DNA of 64,000 bases from JARRNE01 sp963824085 (GTDB lineage Bacteria > Pseudomonadota > Gammaproteobacteria > Chromatiales > Chromatiaceae). The stretch lies in the NCBI GenBank assembly GCA_963824085.1, contig CAWGNT010000023.1, positions 62,001 to 126,000 of the forward strand, given 5' to 3'. A model generated the notes under the pieces. That model searched no databases. It had not been told where the DNA came from and worked only from the letters and a program-made list of their open reading frames with translations. The position numbers were made by a program, and so were the translations under genes. Positions 52,642 through 61,173 of the stretch are shown here, piece by piece; positions within the stretch are counted from its first letter, which is position 1; each line of letters begins with the position of its first letter.

Positions 52642-54597
52642 TCAACCTCCTCGCCGATGCGACCGACGGCCGGTCTTCACGGCCGCCCTTAGCAACGACT
52701 TGAAACGCCCCATGGGATTAAGGCCATCGACCAATCCCTTGATTTTCTCTAATCGGCGTTCGTCTTCCTCGTCCTCCACCAGGGATTCGAGGCTCTTGAG
52801 CAATTCGGCGGCGGACTCCTTGTCGCCTTTGGCCATCTGCAGCATCGCGAGCGTCCCGTACAGGACGAACACCTCCTGGATGTGCAGGTCCTCGCGCTCC
52901 GCCAGACCTTTCAGGAGTGCGTCTGCCGCATCGAGCTTGCCGTCCTGGATCAGGAATCGGGCCAGGTTGCAGCGAGCAAACAGATAGTCCGGGTGCTTTG
53001 CGACAGCCTGCTGCAACAGGCTTCTGGCCTCGTCTTTCCGCCCCTGCTGAACGCGAACAGCGGCAAGGTTGCCGAGCACGACTGGGTGGTCGGGCACGCG
53101 TTGCAGCATGGCGTTGAGGCGAGTCTCGGCCTCCTCCGGGTGACCGGCTCGGATGCGCTCGATGGCCTCCGTCAGGAGCTCGTTGAGGTCGGGCGGCAAG
53201 CCGCTCTCCTTTGGCTCGCGGGAGATCTCCATTCCGATGAGCTTGACCTGCCTCAGCTCCTTGCCGTCCCAGTAGTCCACCAGCTCGTCCCGCGACACCA
53301 GGCCCTCGTTCTGCAGGAAGGTCAGCAGATCAAAGCGCTCATCGCGAGTCGCGATCGGTTGGGCGGCAAACCCGCGCAGGAGGCGAGCGGCCTCCTGGTC
53401 GGACTGGCGGGCGCGACGCTTGAGCACCAAGGTGACCACGCCACGGAGGATCTGGTCTCCCCCGATGTAGAGCGCGCGCAGGTAGGCGTTGGATGCACGC
53501 AGGCTGTCGAGCACCGGGTCCGGCTTCTTGTGCTGGGCGCGCAGCGTGTTGATCCAGGTGTGGGGAAGGGCCTGGTAAAGGTCCCAAGCCGCTGGGTACG
53601 CTGGCGCCTTGGCGTCGCGGTCAAATAGTCCGAGATTGACGCCGGGAAGGGTGAGACCCGCAGGCATGTCGGATGCTTCCCGCCACAGCCGGCGGGCGAG
53701 TGCCCCCTTGCCCAGCCGGGCGGCGGCACAGGCGCCGAAATGCCGCAGCGCCGCTCGGCTGGTGTCCTGGCCTTCGTCCCGCCAGTCACTGTGTTGGGCA
53801 AAATCAAATGCCTCCCAAGCGGCCTGATCCTGGCCCAGCAGGAGCAACGCATCGACCTGCGGCACGGCGTCATCCAGCCGCCGTGCCTTGGCAGCGGCCA
53901 GCGGCGTACACAGACCGCGGGCGCCCGCTTGATCCCCCCGGTAGAGCCGTAGCCGAACCGTGTACCCCAACGCGAAGAGGTTGTTCGGATCCGCTCTCCA
54001 ACCCTCCATGAAGGCATCGGCGGCCTCCTCCGTCCGCCCCAGGTGAAATAGGGCGAGGGCGTGGTTATTGCGCGCAGGCACGATGCTCACGCCCTCCAGC
54101 CAACGCACCGCGCCAGCGAAATCTTGGCCCTCCAGATGGAGCTTGCCGATATCAAACCGCACCAGCTCCTCTTCACTTGCCTGGGTCCCATCCGGGCCCA
54201 TCAGCAGGGATGACCTGATGGCGGGATCGATCGGGAAGCCGGGGATATCGCCCCCGAGCTTGCGCACCCTGAGGGCGGTGCGTTCAGCAAGCATGAGATG
54301 ACTGGACTCGATCGCGAACCGGAGCAGCGCCTCCTGGGCACGCAGGCTGTTCGGCCGCTGCTCGGCCCACGCAAAGAGGTGCGGCCCGGTCGCACGGGGA
54401 CCCCGGCTACGCTCCAGCGCCTCAATGAGCATGGCCCGCAGCCCGCTGTGCTCGGGGAAACGCCGAATCAGTGACTCGACCCGGGGGATTACCTCCGTGT
54501 AGCTCTCGGCGCTGAGCAGGCGCTCGATCGCCTTGAGCTGCGCCGGCTCGGGCTGTCGCTTGGCTTGCGACTTCGTCTTAGTGGTCTTTTTGGCCAA
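52642..54597 (-). CDS. TPR-repeat protein
   Basis: A 651-residue soluble protein with a basic low-complexity N-terminus (AKKTTKTKSQAKRQPEP), then tetratricopeptide repeats throughout. Clear examples are YTEVIPRVESLIRRFPEHSG (about 33-52), NNHALALFHLGRTEEAADAF and, near the C-terminus, LGNLAAVRVQQGRKDEARSL and ARCNLARFLIQDGKLDAADA. The tail after residue 620 is basic (RAAVKTGRRSHRRGG). TPRs mediate protein contacts; partners are unknown. The recombinase remnant ends 80 bp beyond its stop. Confidence 0.8.
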   Translation of the reverse strand: MAKKTTKTKSQAKRQPEPAQLKAIERLLSAESYTEVIPRVESLIRRFPEHSGLRAMLIEALERSRGPRATGPHLFAWAEQRPNSLRAQEALLRFAIESSHLMLAERTALRVRKLGGDIPGFPIDPAIRSSLLMGPDGTQASEEELVRFDIGKLHLEGQDFAGAVRWLEGVSIVPARNNHALALFHLGRTEEAADAFMEGWRADPNNLFALGYTVRLRLYRGDQAGARGLCTPLAAAKARRLDDAVPQVDALLLLGQDQAAWEAFDFAQHSDWRDEGQDTSRAALRHFGACAAARLGKGALARRLWREASDMPAGLTLPGVNLGLFDRDAKAPAYPAAWDLYQALPHTWINTLRAQHKKPDPVLDSLRASNAYLRALYIGGDQILRGVVTLVLKRRARQSDQEAARLLRGFAAQPIATRDERFDLLTFLQNEGLVSRDELVDYWDGKELRQVKLIGMEISREPKESGLPPDLNELLTEAIERIRAGHPEEAETRLNAMLQRVPDHPVVLGNLAAVRVQQGRKDEARSLLQQAVAKHPDYLFARCNLARFLIQDGKLDAADALLKGLAEREDLHIQEVFVLYGTLAMLQMAKGDKESAAELLKSLESLVEDEEDERRLEKIKGLVDGLNPMGRFKSLLRAAVKTGRRSHRRGG

Positions 54598-55261
54598 GAG
54601 GCGACTCGCTCCAAGGAAAGAAGACGTTACGGGGAGAGAGGATACAGAAACATCATCCTACGGGCACCAATCGCACCGAGCCGCCCTCAAACTTACACGC
54701 CACCTGGCGGTCCAGGTTCGGGTTCCCGCCAACGAGGAGAAGCGTCTTCCGCTGGCAGATGCAGAAGACTGGAGATAAGGCTTCTTGAGAGGAGGGGTCA
54801 GCGAGCAACCACAGCGCTACTTCTTCCCCGAAACACTTGTGGAACCAGCCCTGAGATCGGCTCCCTACGGAAACCCGCCGGCCTTGGCGCGGCTTGTTTC
54901 CTTCTCCTTCCCTTTCAGAGGATCATCTTCCAACTCAACAAACTCCAGCCTCACCGCAGCCAATCTCTGCTCGCTCGCCAACCCCGCCCCCGCCACCCAG
55001 AAGGCGAACGGAGGGAAGGCCTACCGGTACACAACGGATCGAGGATCAATTTTATGGTTACGAAAATGGCACATCGCAGCTCCGTCCAACCATGTGCTTC
55101 TAGTGGGAAACTGATCGGAAGTCTCGCGATCCGGGGAACTGATCCGCACTATTGTCTTGGAGCCCGCAGCTGGCGTGGTACTGGCCGGTACCGGGCTCAG
55201 GCGAGAGTTTGGTGTAGAATTTCAGCCCTAACCAAGGCACGTCGCAGTACTTAAGAGAATC
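54598..55261. other. intergenic stretch upstream of thiS
   Basis: About 660 bp. Frames at 54565-55254 show no motif. I looked for a TPP riboswitch before thiS and saw none of its conserved pieces (CTGAGA, ACCTGATC). TAGAAT at 55216 may be a -10 element. Confidence 0.45.
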
Positions 55262-55462
55262 ATGCAGATCATGATCAACGGAACTCCAGCCGAGGTCCCT
55301 GACGGCATCCACATGGCCGCACTGATCGAACGTCTCGAGCTCGCCGGTCAGCGGCTGGCTGTAGAGGTGAACGAAGAGCTTGTGCCGCGCAGCCGGTTCA
55401 CGGAGCACCGGCTGGCGCCGAGCGATCGAGTGGAGATTATCCACGCGGTCGGCGGTGGCTAA
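55262..55462 (+). CDS. thiS: sulfur carrier protein ThiS
   Basis: A ubiquitin-fold carrier of 66 residues that delivers sulfur as a C-terminal thiocarboxylate for the thiazole ring of thiamine. Sequence MQIMINGTPAEVPDG at the start and EIIHAVGGG at the end, with the required Gly-Gly. The thiG gene follows on the same strand. The adenylating enzyme ThiF is not in the window. Confidence 0.95.
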   Translation: MQIMINGTPAEVPDGIHMAALIERLELAGQRLAVEVNEELVPRSRFTEHRLAPSDRVEIIHAVGGG

Positions 55463-55528
55463 CCGGCACGATTGGCCTCAATTGGTTTATCCTGTCGGCT
55501 AGTCAGCCGAACGGAAGCAGTAACGGCC

Positions 55529-56326
55529 ATGCCCACACAGACATCCGCAGCAGATACCTTCACCGTCGCCGGCCGCGAGCTCAGCTCGCGGCTTCTGGTC
55601 GGTACCGGTAAGTACAGAGACATGGACGAGACACGCCGGGCCATCGAGGCGAGCGGGGCCGAGATCGTCACCGTTGCCGTACGCCGCACCAATTTCGGTC
55701 AGACGCCCGGGGAGCCCAACATCCTGGACGTGCTGCCGCCGGATCGCTACACCATCCTGCCCAACACCGCGGGCTGCTACGATGCCAAGACGGCCGTTCG
55801 CACCTGCCATCTCGCGCGCGAGCTCCTCGACGGCCACAACTTGGTGAAGCTGGAGGTGCTCGGGGACGAGAAAACCCTTTTCCCCGACGTGGTGGCAACA
55901 CTGGAGGCGGCTCAGGAGCTTATAGCGGACGGCTTCCACGTCATGGTTTACACCAACGACGACCCGGTGATGGCCAAACGGCTGGAGGAGCTCGGCTGCT
56001 GTGCGGTGATGCCGCTTGCTGCCCCCATTGGATCGGGGCTGGGTATCCGCAATCGGCTGAATATCCTCACCATCGTCGAGAATGCCAAGGTACCCATCCT
56101 GGTCGACGCGGGCGTCGGCACTGCGTCCGATGCCGCGGTGGCCATGGAGCTCGGCTGCGACGGTGTGCTCATGAACACGGCGATTGCCGCGGCGCAGGAC
56201 CCAGTGCTGATGGCCAGCGCGATGCGCAAAGCGATCGAGGCGGGACGCGATGCGTTTCTCGCGGGTCGAATGGCACCGAAGCGTTTCGCATCCGCGTCGT
56301 CTCCCGTGGAGGGGTTGTTCTTCTGA
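55529..56326 (+). CDS. thiG: thiazole synthase
   Basis: A TIM-barrel enzyme that builds the thiamine thiazole from DXP, dehydroglycine and ThiS thiocarboxylate. 265 residues from the ATG at 55529. Family regions: SRLLVGTGKY, NTAGCYDAKTAVRTC, the Schiff-base lysine in LVKLEVLGDEKTLFPD, MPLAAPIGSGLGI and DAGVGTASDAAVAMELGCDG in pieces. It ends ASSPVEGLFF. It forms an operon with thiS and probably trmB downstream. Confidence 0.96.
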   Translation: MPTQTSAADTFTVAGRELSSRLLVGTGKYRDMDETRRAIEASGAEIVTVAVRRTNFGQTPGEPNILDVLPPDRYTILPNTAGCYDAKTAVRTCHLARELLDGHNLVKLEVLGDEKTLFPDVVATLEAAQELIADGFHVMVYTNDDPVMAKRLEELGCCAVMPLAAPIGSGLGIRNRLNILTIVENAKVPILVDAGVGTASDAAVAMELGCDGVLMNTAIAAAQDPVLMASAMRKAIEAGRDAFLAGRMAPKRFASASSPVEGLFF

Positions 56327-56450
56327 GCCGCCTTCGGGGCTTGTCCGGGGCTTGGGCGCTCGCCAGGATGTTGACGCGGCCGTTGCTCCGCCGCGCCGCG
56401 ACGGCAGACCCCGGTCTGGAACGCTGATCCGCTGGCAAGCGCTGCTGCCC

Positions 56451-57149
56451 GTGCATCTCGGACAGGGAGATTCTCGGCGCGCGATCCGCAGCTTCGTGAT
56501 ACGAGGCGGACGGCTTACCAGGGCGCAGGAACGGGCGTTTCGCGACCTGTGGCCATGCTTTGGCGTCGATTGGGCGCCAGGCACCCAGCTTGACCTCACG
56601 GCCCTCTTCGGTAATCAGCACCCGGTCTTCTTGGAGATTGGCTTCGGCAACGGGGAGACCCTCGCGGAGCTTGCCGAGCGTCACCCCGAGCGCAATTTTC
56701 TCGGGGTCGAGGTGCACCCGCCCGGTATCGGCCATCTGCTCCTGGAGGCCGAGAAGCGGGCGCTGGGAAACGTGCGCATCCTGCGTCAGGACGCAGTCGA
56801 GCTGCTGGCATCCGGTTTTTCACCGGGCTGCCTTGCCGGGGTTTACCTCTTCTTTCCCGATCCCTGGCCCAAAAAGAGACATCACAAGCGGCGCCTCTTG
56901 AACCCCCGACTGGTGCGCCTGCTCGGCCGGGTGATCCGGCAAGGCGGGGCGTTTCACGCCGCTACCGATTGGGAGCCGTACGCACAGGAGATGCTGCAAG
57001 CGCTTGACCAGGCATCGGACCTCTTCGCAAACACCGCGGCCGCCGGAGGCTTCGCGCCGCGTCCGCAGGATCGCCCCTTGACCAAGTTCGAGCAGCGCGG
57101 CAGTCGTCTCGGGCATGTGGTCCGGGATCTCATCTTTTGCCGGCGCTGA
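56451..57149 (+). CDS. trmB: tRNA (guanine-46-N7)-methyltransferase
   Basis: A SAM-dependent enzyme forming m7G46 in tRNA. 232 residues from a GTG. It has the SAM loop FLEIGFGNGETLAELAERHP and the family hallmark FFPDPWPKKRHHKRRL, followed by a TDWEPYAQ region and a C-terminal LTKFEQRGSRLGH. The GTG at 56451 gives the usual length (E. coli 239); the open frame extends 200 bases further up without support. thiS-thiG-trmB order is common in proteobacteria. Confidence 0.95.
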   Translation: MHLGQGDSRRAIRSFVIRGGRLTRAQERAFRDLWPCFGVDWAPGTQLDLTALFGNQHPVFLEIGFGNGETLAELAERHPERNFLGVEVHPPGIGHLLLEAEKRALGNVRILRQDAVELLASGFSPGCLAGVYLFFPDPWPKKRHHKRRLLNPRLVRLLGRVIRQGGAFHAATDWEPYAQEMLQALDQASDLFANTAAAGGFAPRPQDRPLTKFEQRGSRLGHVVRDLIFCRR

Positions 57150-57769
57150 TGGCCGGGCTGCGGCTTCGCGGAGTGCAGCCCCGAGTGCTCGAGCCCGTGG
57201 ACCTGGAGCTCGCAACCGGGGAGATCGTCTTCGTCTCCGGGCCCTCCGGGTCCGGGAAGAGCCTGCTCCTGCGGGCCGTCGCGGACCTCGATCCGCGACC
57301 TGGGGAAGTCTGGCTCGACGGCGTCGCGCGTTCGTCCATGCCCGCCCCCGAGTGGCGTCGTCGGGTGGGACTGCTCCCTGCCGAGGCTCACTGGTGGGCA
57401 GAGCATGTCGGCAATCATTTTCCATTCTTGTCCGGCGGGACAGAGCAGCCCAGCTGGCTGGAGCTCTTGGAAATTCTGGGCTTCGAATCGGACGTGCTGG
57501 AATGGGCGGTGTCCCGCCTCTCCACCGGCGAGCGCCAGCGGCTGGCCTTCGCGCGCCTGGTCGCGAATCAACCCGAAGCTCTTCTGCTCGACGAGGCGAC
57601 GGCGAACCTCGACCCTGCTAACCGGGAGCGGGTAGAGGCGCTGGTGTCCGCCTATCGTGCCGAACATGCGGCGCCAGTCCTCTGGGTGAGTCACGACCCC
57701 GAGCAGCGCAGGCGTCTCGACGGGCGCTCGCTGGTCATACACGAACGCCGTCTGGAGCCCGAGGCGTGA
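57149..57769 (+). CDS. ABC transporter ATP-binding protein, FetA-like
   Basis: A compact ATPase of 206 residues. Walker A GPSGSGKS, signature LSTGERQRLAFARL, Walker B ALLLDEATANLD and an H-loop LWVSHDP are all intact. Its ATG overlaps the trmB stop (TGATG) and its own stop overlaps the next gene by four bases. With the downstream FetB-type permease it forms a FetAB (YbbL/YbbM)-like exporter, implicated in iron homeostasis under oxidative stress in E. coli. This ATPase provides a useful contrast with the degenerate one at 4.2 kb. Confidence 0.87.
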   Translation: MAGLRLRGVQPRVLEPVDLELATGEIVFVSGPSGSGKSLLLRAVADLDPRPGEVWLDGVARSSMPAPEWRRRVGLLPAEAHWWAEHVGNHFPFLSGGTEQPSWLELLEILGFESDVLEWAVSRLSTGERQRLAFARLVANQPEALLLDEATANLDPANRERVEALVSAYRAEHAAPVLWVSHDPEQRRRLDGRSLVIHERRLEPEA

Positions 57770-58557
57770 GCCTGATCGCCCTAACCCCTTGGGATCTGGC
57801 CCTGGCGGCGGGGCTCGTACTGCTGCTCGCCATTCTGTCCTGGCGCCTTCGGCTGGGCGTCGAGCGGCGCGTGCTGATCGCGGCCGCACGCAGTGCCGTG
57901 CAGCTCATGCTGATCGGCTTTGTGCTCGAGGCCCTCTTCGCCCAGACGAGCTTACCCTTCATCGGTCTCCTGGCACTGGTCATGCTGCTGGTCGCGGGCT
58001 GGGAGGTGATGGCACGCCAGAAGCGGCGCTACGCGGGCTGGTGGGGAATGGGGATCGGGACCATCTCCATGTTCATGTCCTCCTTCAGCGTCCTGCTCCT
58101 CGCGCTCACCGTGATCATCGGGGTCAAGCCCTGGTACCAGCCACAGTACCTGATTCCGCTCCTAGGAATGCTTCTGGGTAATACCATGAGCGGGATCGCC
58201 ATCGCACTGGACGGCCTTACCCGCACCGCCTGGGACGCCCGCGGCCGTATCGAGGCGCGGCTTCTCCTGGGCGCCGAGTGGCCGGTAGCGATTGCCGATA
58301 TTCGCCGCGAAGCCCTGCGCTCCGGACTCATCCCCATCGTCAATGCCATGGCCGCGGCGGGCATCGTAAGTCTGCCGGGGATGATGACAGGTCAGATTCT
58401 GGCCGGAAGCCCGCCGCTGGAGGCCGCCAAGTACCAGCTCATGATCATGTTCCTGATTTCTGCCGGCACCGGGCTCGGGAGTGTCGCCGCGGTCTGGATC
58501 GGCTCGCGTCGCCTGTTCGACGAGCGCCAGCGGCTGCGGCTCGACCGGCTGCGCTGA
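57766..58557 (+). CDS. FetB/YbbM-like ABC permease (UPF0014)
   Basis: A 263-residue inner-membrane protein with six or seven hydrophobic segments. Family motifs: AAARSAVQLMLIGFVL, LGNTMSGIAIALDGL, SGLIPIVNAMAAAGIVSLPGM and the helix end MTGQILAGSPPLEAAKYQ. It is the membrane half of a FetAB-type exporter. The gene converges with the chain-length-determinant gene, with only 7 bp between stops. Confidence 0.92.
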   Translation: MSLIALTPWDLALAAGLVLLLAILSWRLRLGVERRVLIAAARSAVQLMLIGFVLEALFAQTSLPFIGLLALVMLLVAGWEVMARQKRRYAGWWGMGIGTISMFMSSFSVLLLALTVIIGVKPWYQPQYLIPLLGMLLGNTMSGIAIALDGLTRTAWDARGRIEARLLLGAEWPVAIADIRREALRSGLIPIVNAMAAAGIVSLPGMMTGQILAGSPPLEAAKYQLMIMFLISAGTGLGSVAAVWIGSRRLFDERQRLRLDRLR

Positions 58558-58564
58558 GCCGCAG

Positions 58565-60619
58565 TCACCTCAATGCCGGGTAGAGGCGCTCAATAGCGTC
58601 GACCGCCTTTGCCGGACCGGCGGGAGACAGCGCACCATACGCCGTGAGCTCCCGGGCAGGCATGTAGCCGACAATCCGTTCGAGCTCGGTGAGGCGTGCC
58701 CCTTGGCGCACCAGGAAGGCCAGATAGCTGTGACGCAGCGCCTCGACGGTCACTTCCTGCGGCTGGGACAACCCTGCGTCGCTCGCCAACAAGGGAATAC
58801 GTCCGACCAGCTCAGCCACGGCCCCGGCCGTGTCCTCGGCGCCGCTCCACAGCGGGAGTGGCGTTTGGTCGGCGAAGAGATCACGGATCGCCGCCGGGAG
58901 ATCGACCTCGCGGGGTATGGGACCGGAAATACGCAGCTTGCCGTCAGTCAGCTCGAAGTCGTCGGCGCTCAAGGCAGCACATTCGTCGACCCCCACGCCG
59001 CATAGAAGCAAGGCCATGAGCTGCCTGTGTGCCGGTTCCGCGAGACTCCACACGGTCGAGACCTCGGCGGGTAGGAGCTCTCGCGGCAGATTTCCCGGGA
59101 GGCTCGGTGTCGGTGTCTGGGCGATGCCGGCCCAAGGCCCGCCGTCCGGCAGGGCGGCGAGGATTGGCTCTTCGAGCGCGAGGGCTCGCCCCCCGGGGTA
59201 GACCCGCACGCCGGTCAATGGGATCGACTCTTCGTCGTCGCGCGGCTTCCGCAGAAGGTACTCCAACACCCAGACGGCCAGCAGGGCGGCCAGGGCAGAC
59301 CCGAGCAGAACCCACAAGGCGTCCCGCCAATAGGGCGGGGAAAAGGGAGAGCTGGGTGGGTAAGCCTTCTCGATGACGTCGACTGGGGGGTATTTGTCGC
59401 GCGCCCGTACCTCCATGTCGACCACCTGGGACTCCGCCTCGCTATACATCTTCTGCAGGCTCTCCAGCTCGCTTTGCAGCCCTTCGTACTCCGCAAAGCT
59501 CTTCGTGAAACGAGCTGCGACCTCCTTGTGCTGGGCGAGCTCTGCCTCGAGCACCTGTACGCGCCGGCGCGCCCCGGCAATCTCCTGCTTGGTCTGGGAG
59601 ATGACGACCTTCTGGCCGTGAGCAATTTTTTCCTTGATGAGCTCCTCCACCTCGCGAAGCTGGGCCGGGAGCAGTCGTTTCTCCGGCTCGTTCTCGAGGA
59701 AGAACGGCGTATAGCGCGTACGCAGCTCGGTAAGCTTGGCCCGCAGGTCCGCGGCCTTTTGCTGCAGCGCGTCCAGGCCCGGCTGCTCCTGCGCGGGAAC
59801 AACGGGATCTCCGCGGGCAATGGCGTCCTGGACTGCCGCCAGGCGGGCCTCCGCCTCGACGGCATCGTCGCGTGCCTTGTTCAGCCCGTCGGTCAGGGCC
59901 TTCAGCCGCGCCAAGGCTGCATTGCCGTCCCGCTCCAAGGTGACGATGTCGTTGTCGTTGCGGAACCGCTCGAGGCGCTCTTGCTTGGCTCTGATCGTCT
60001 CACCGAGGTTCTCGTGCTCCTTGCGCAGGGTCACCAAGATCTCCCCGAACTCTTGCTCCACCTGCCGCTGACGCAAGTCCAGATAGGCCGCAACCCAGCC
60101 ATTAACGATGGCGGCAAGCTGCAGAGGCGCCTTGCCGACGGCGCTCAGCTCAACGATGTTCGTGTCCGGTACCTTGGTCACGCTCAGCATAGGTTGCAGC
60201 TGGTCGGCCGAGGAGACGTCGAGCTTCACCTCCTTGCCGGCCCTCTGAAGGGCGTCTTGCAGGAGCTCATGGCTCAGCAGAACGATCCCCTGGATCGCGA
60301 CATGCTGCTCGTCAGGACCTGGGGGAGGCGAGCGGGGATCTCTGGGCTGGGACTTTCGGCCGGTCAACGCCGGGTCCACCGTGAGGAGCGACGCGGTCGC
60401 CCGATATTGCGCCGGGCGCAGGAAGTCCCATGCAAGCCCGGGCAGCAACAAGGCAAGGAAGACAGTCAGAAAGACCACCATCCGCCGGGCGCGATACCAG
60501 GGCGGCCGCTCACCCCTGCCGGGTCCAGCGGAACGGGTCACCACCTCAACATGCGGCAAGCCATCCCTCGACGCACCAGACCGCGGGCCGCCGATCAACT
60601 TGCCGGGGTCGTCATCCAT
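58565..60619 (-). CDS. Wzz/GNVR chain-length determinant fused to a degenerate tyrosine-recombinase-like domain
   Basis: 684 residues from an ATG with GGGGAGG five bases upstream. Residues 45-64 and 433-452 are transmembrane helices around a large periplasmic coiled-coil region with the Wzz start YRATASLLTVDP, the ordinary polysaccharide-copolymerase layout. The cytosolic C-terminus, usually a tyrosine kinase or absent, is different. Residues 530-684 read like a phage integrase catalytic domain: LMALLLCGVGVDECAALSADD, LRISGPIPREVDLPAAIRDL, VTVEALRHSYLAFLVRQGA, RLTELERIVGYMPARELTAY. Arg I is G, HxxR is ExxR and the second His is Y, so it should be inactive. There are no polysaccharide genes nearby. 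Confidence 0.8.
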   Translation of the reverse strand: MDDDPGKLIGGPRSGASRDGLPHVEVVTRSAGPGRGERPPWYRARRMVVFLTVFLALLLPGLAWDFLRPAQYRATASLLTVDPALTGRKSQPRDPRSPPPGPDEQHVAIQGIVLLSHELLQDALQRAGKEVKLDVSSADQLQPMLSVTKVPDTNIVELSAVGKAPLQLAAIVNGWVAAYLDLRQRQVEQEFGEILVTLRKEHENLGETIRAKQERLERFRNDNDIVTLERDGNAALARLKALTDGLNKARDDAVEAEARLAAVQDAIARGDPVVPAQEQPGLDALQQKAADLRAKLTELRTRYTPFFLENEPEKRLLPAQLREVEELIKEKIAHGQKVVISQTKQEIAGARRRVQVLEAELAQHKEVAARFTKSFAEYEGLQSELESLQKMYSEAESQVVDMEVRARDKYPPVDVIEKAYPPSSPFSPPYWRDALWVLLGSALAALLAVWVLEYLLRKPRDDEESIPLTGVRVYPGGRALALEEPILAALPDGGPWAGIAQTPTPSLPGNLPRELLPAEVSTVWSLAEPAHRQLMALLLCGVGVDECAALSADDFELTDGKLRISGPIPREVDLPAAIRDLFADQTPLPLWSGAEDTAGAVAELVGRIPLLASDAGLSQPQEVTVEALRHSYLAFLVRQGARLTELERIVGYMPARELTAYGALSPAGPAKAVDAIERLYPALR

Positions 60620-60783
60620 TGCCTCCCCTCCCTCGAATGTACCGCTCAGCAACCAAAGCCTAGCACGGCACCGATGACCAGAACGGACACGTCCTGGACA
60701 AGGGCTGCGTGTGGTTCGCCGTGACGAAGCCTCTCTGTTGGCCAGACCGCCCACATGGAAGCGGTGAACCTCAACCCGGCAGT

Positions 60784-60950
60784 TGAACCACGAAGCACAC
60801 GAAGAGCACGAAGGATTTTAATGATATGTGGAAACGTGGGGCTTCAACCTGCGGGTGCGACAAAGATCAGCCAAACTCATCTCGACGACTCTGTTCTTCT
60901 TCGTGTTTCTTCGTGCACTTCGTGGTGAACAGCTCTTTCTAGGGTGAAAG
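60784..60950. repeat. dispersed repeat with CGAAG-type arms, copy 2
   Basis: The left arm is CCACGAAGCACACGAAGAGC, extended by ACGAAGG; the right arm contains TTCGTGTTTCTTCGTGCAC and TTCGTGGTGAACAGC. The arms are partly inverted. The last part (GTGGTGAACAGCTCTTTCTAGG, then GTGAAA) matches the segment before obgE base for base up to the start codon. The centre keeps TAATG and TGCGGGTG in common with copy 1. Confidence 0.7.
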
Positions 60951-60956
60951 GTCACC

Positions 60957-60993
60957 AAAAAAGGGCCGCACGCCCGGTCGCCCGGCGTGCGGC
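60957..60993 (-). terminator. Rho-independent terminator downstream of hemE
   Basis: On the minus strand GCCGCACGCC / GGCGTGCGGC forms a 10-bp stem with a nine-base loop, followed by CC and six T. It is about 180 bp beyond the hemE stop, on the same strand, and could also insulate the chain-length gene's promoter. Confidence 0.75.
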
Positions 60994-61173
60994 AAAAGCG
61001 AGGGACTCACGGAGCCCCCAAGCCGCACGCCGAGCGTGGACGAGCGAGCTCCGCACAAGTGTATAAGCAAGCGCCGCGCCAACCCAGGAAGGCCGCCCAG
61101 CCACAGGGATCTTGCCCTACCCGTGCGCCGATATTGACCTATTGTGTCGTTTACTGCCGACAGCTTCCGTCCA

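Noticed and set aside
54565..55254. 229-codon plus-strand frame overlapping the TPR gene start
   Set aside because: Begins inside the oppositely oriented TPR gene and shows no domain or start signal.
54600..55261. TPP riboswitch upstream of thiS
   Set aside because: None of the conserved thi-box pieces could be found on the coding strand.
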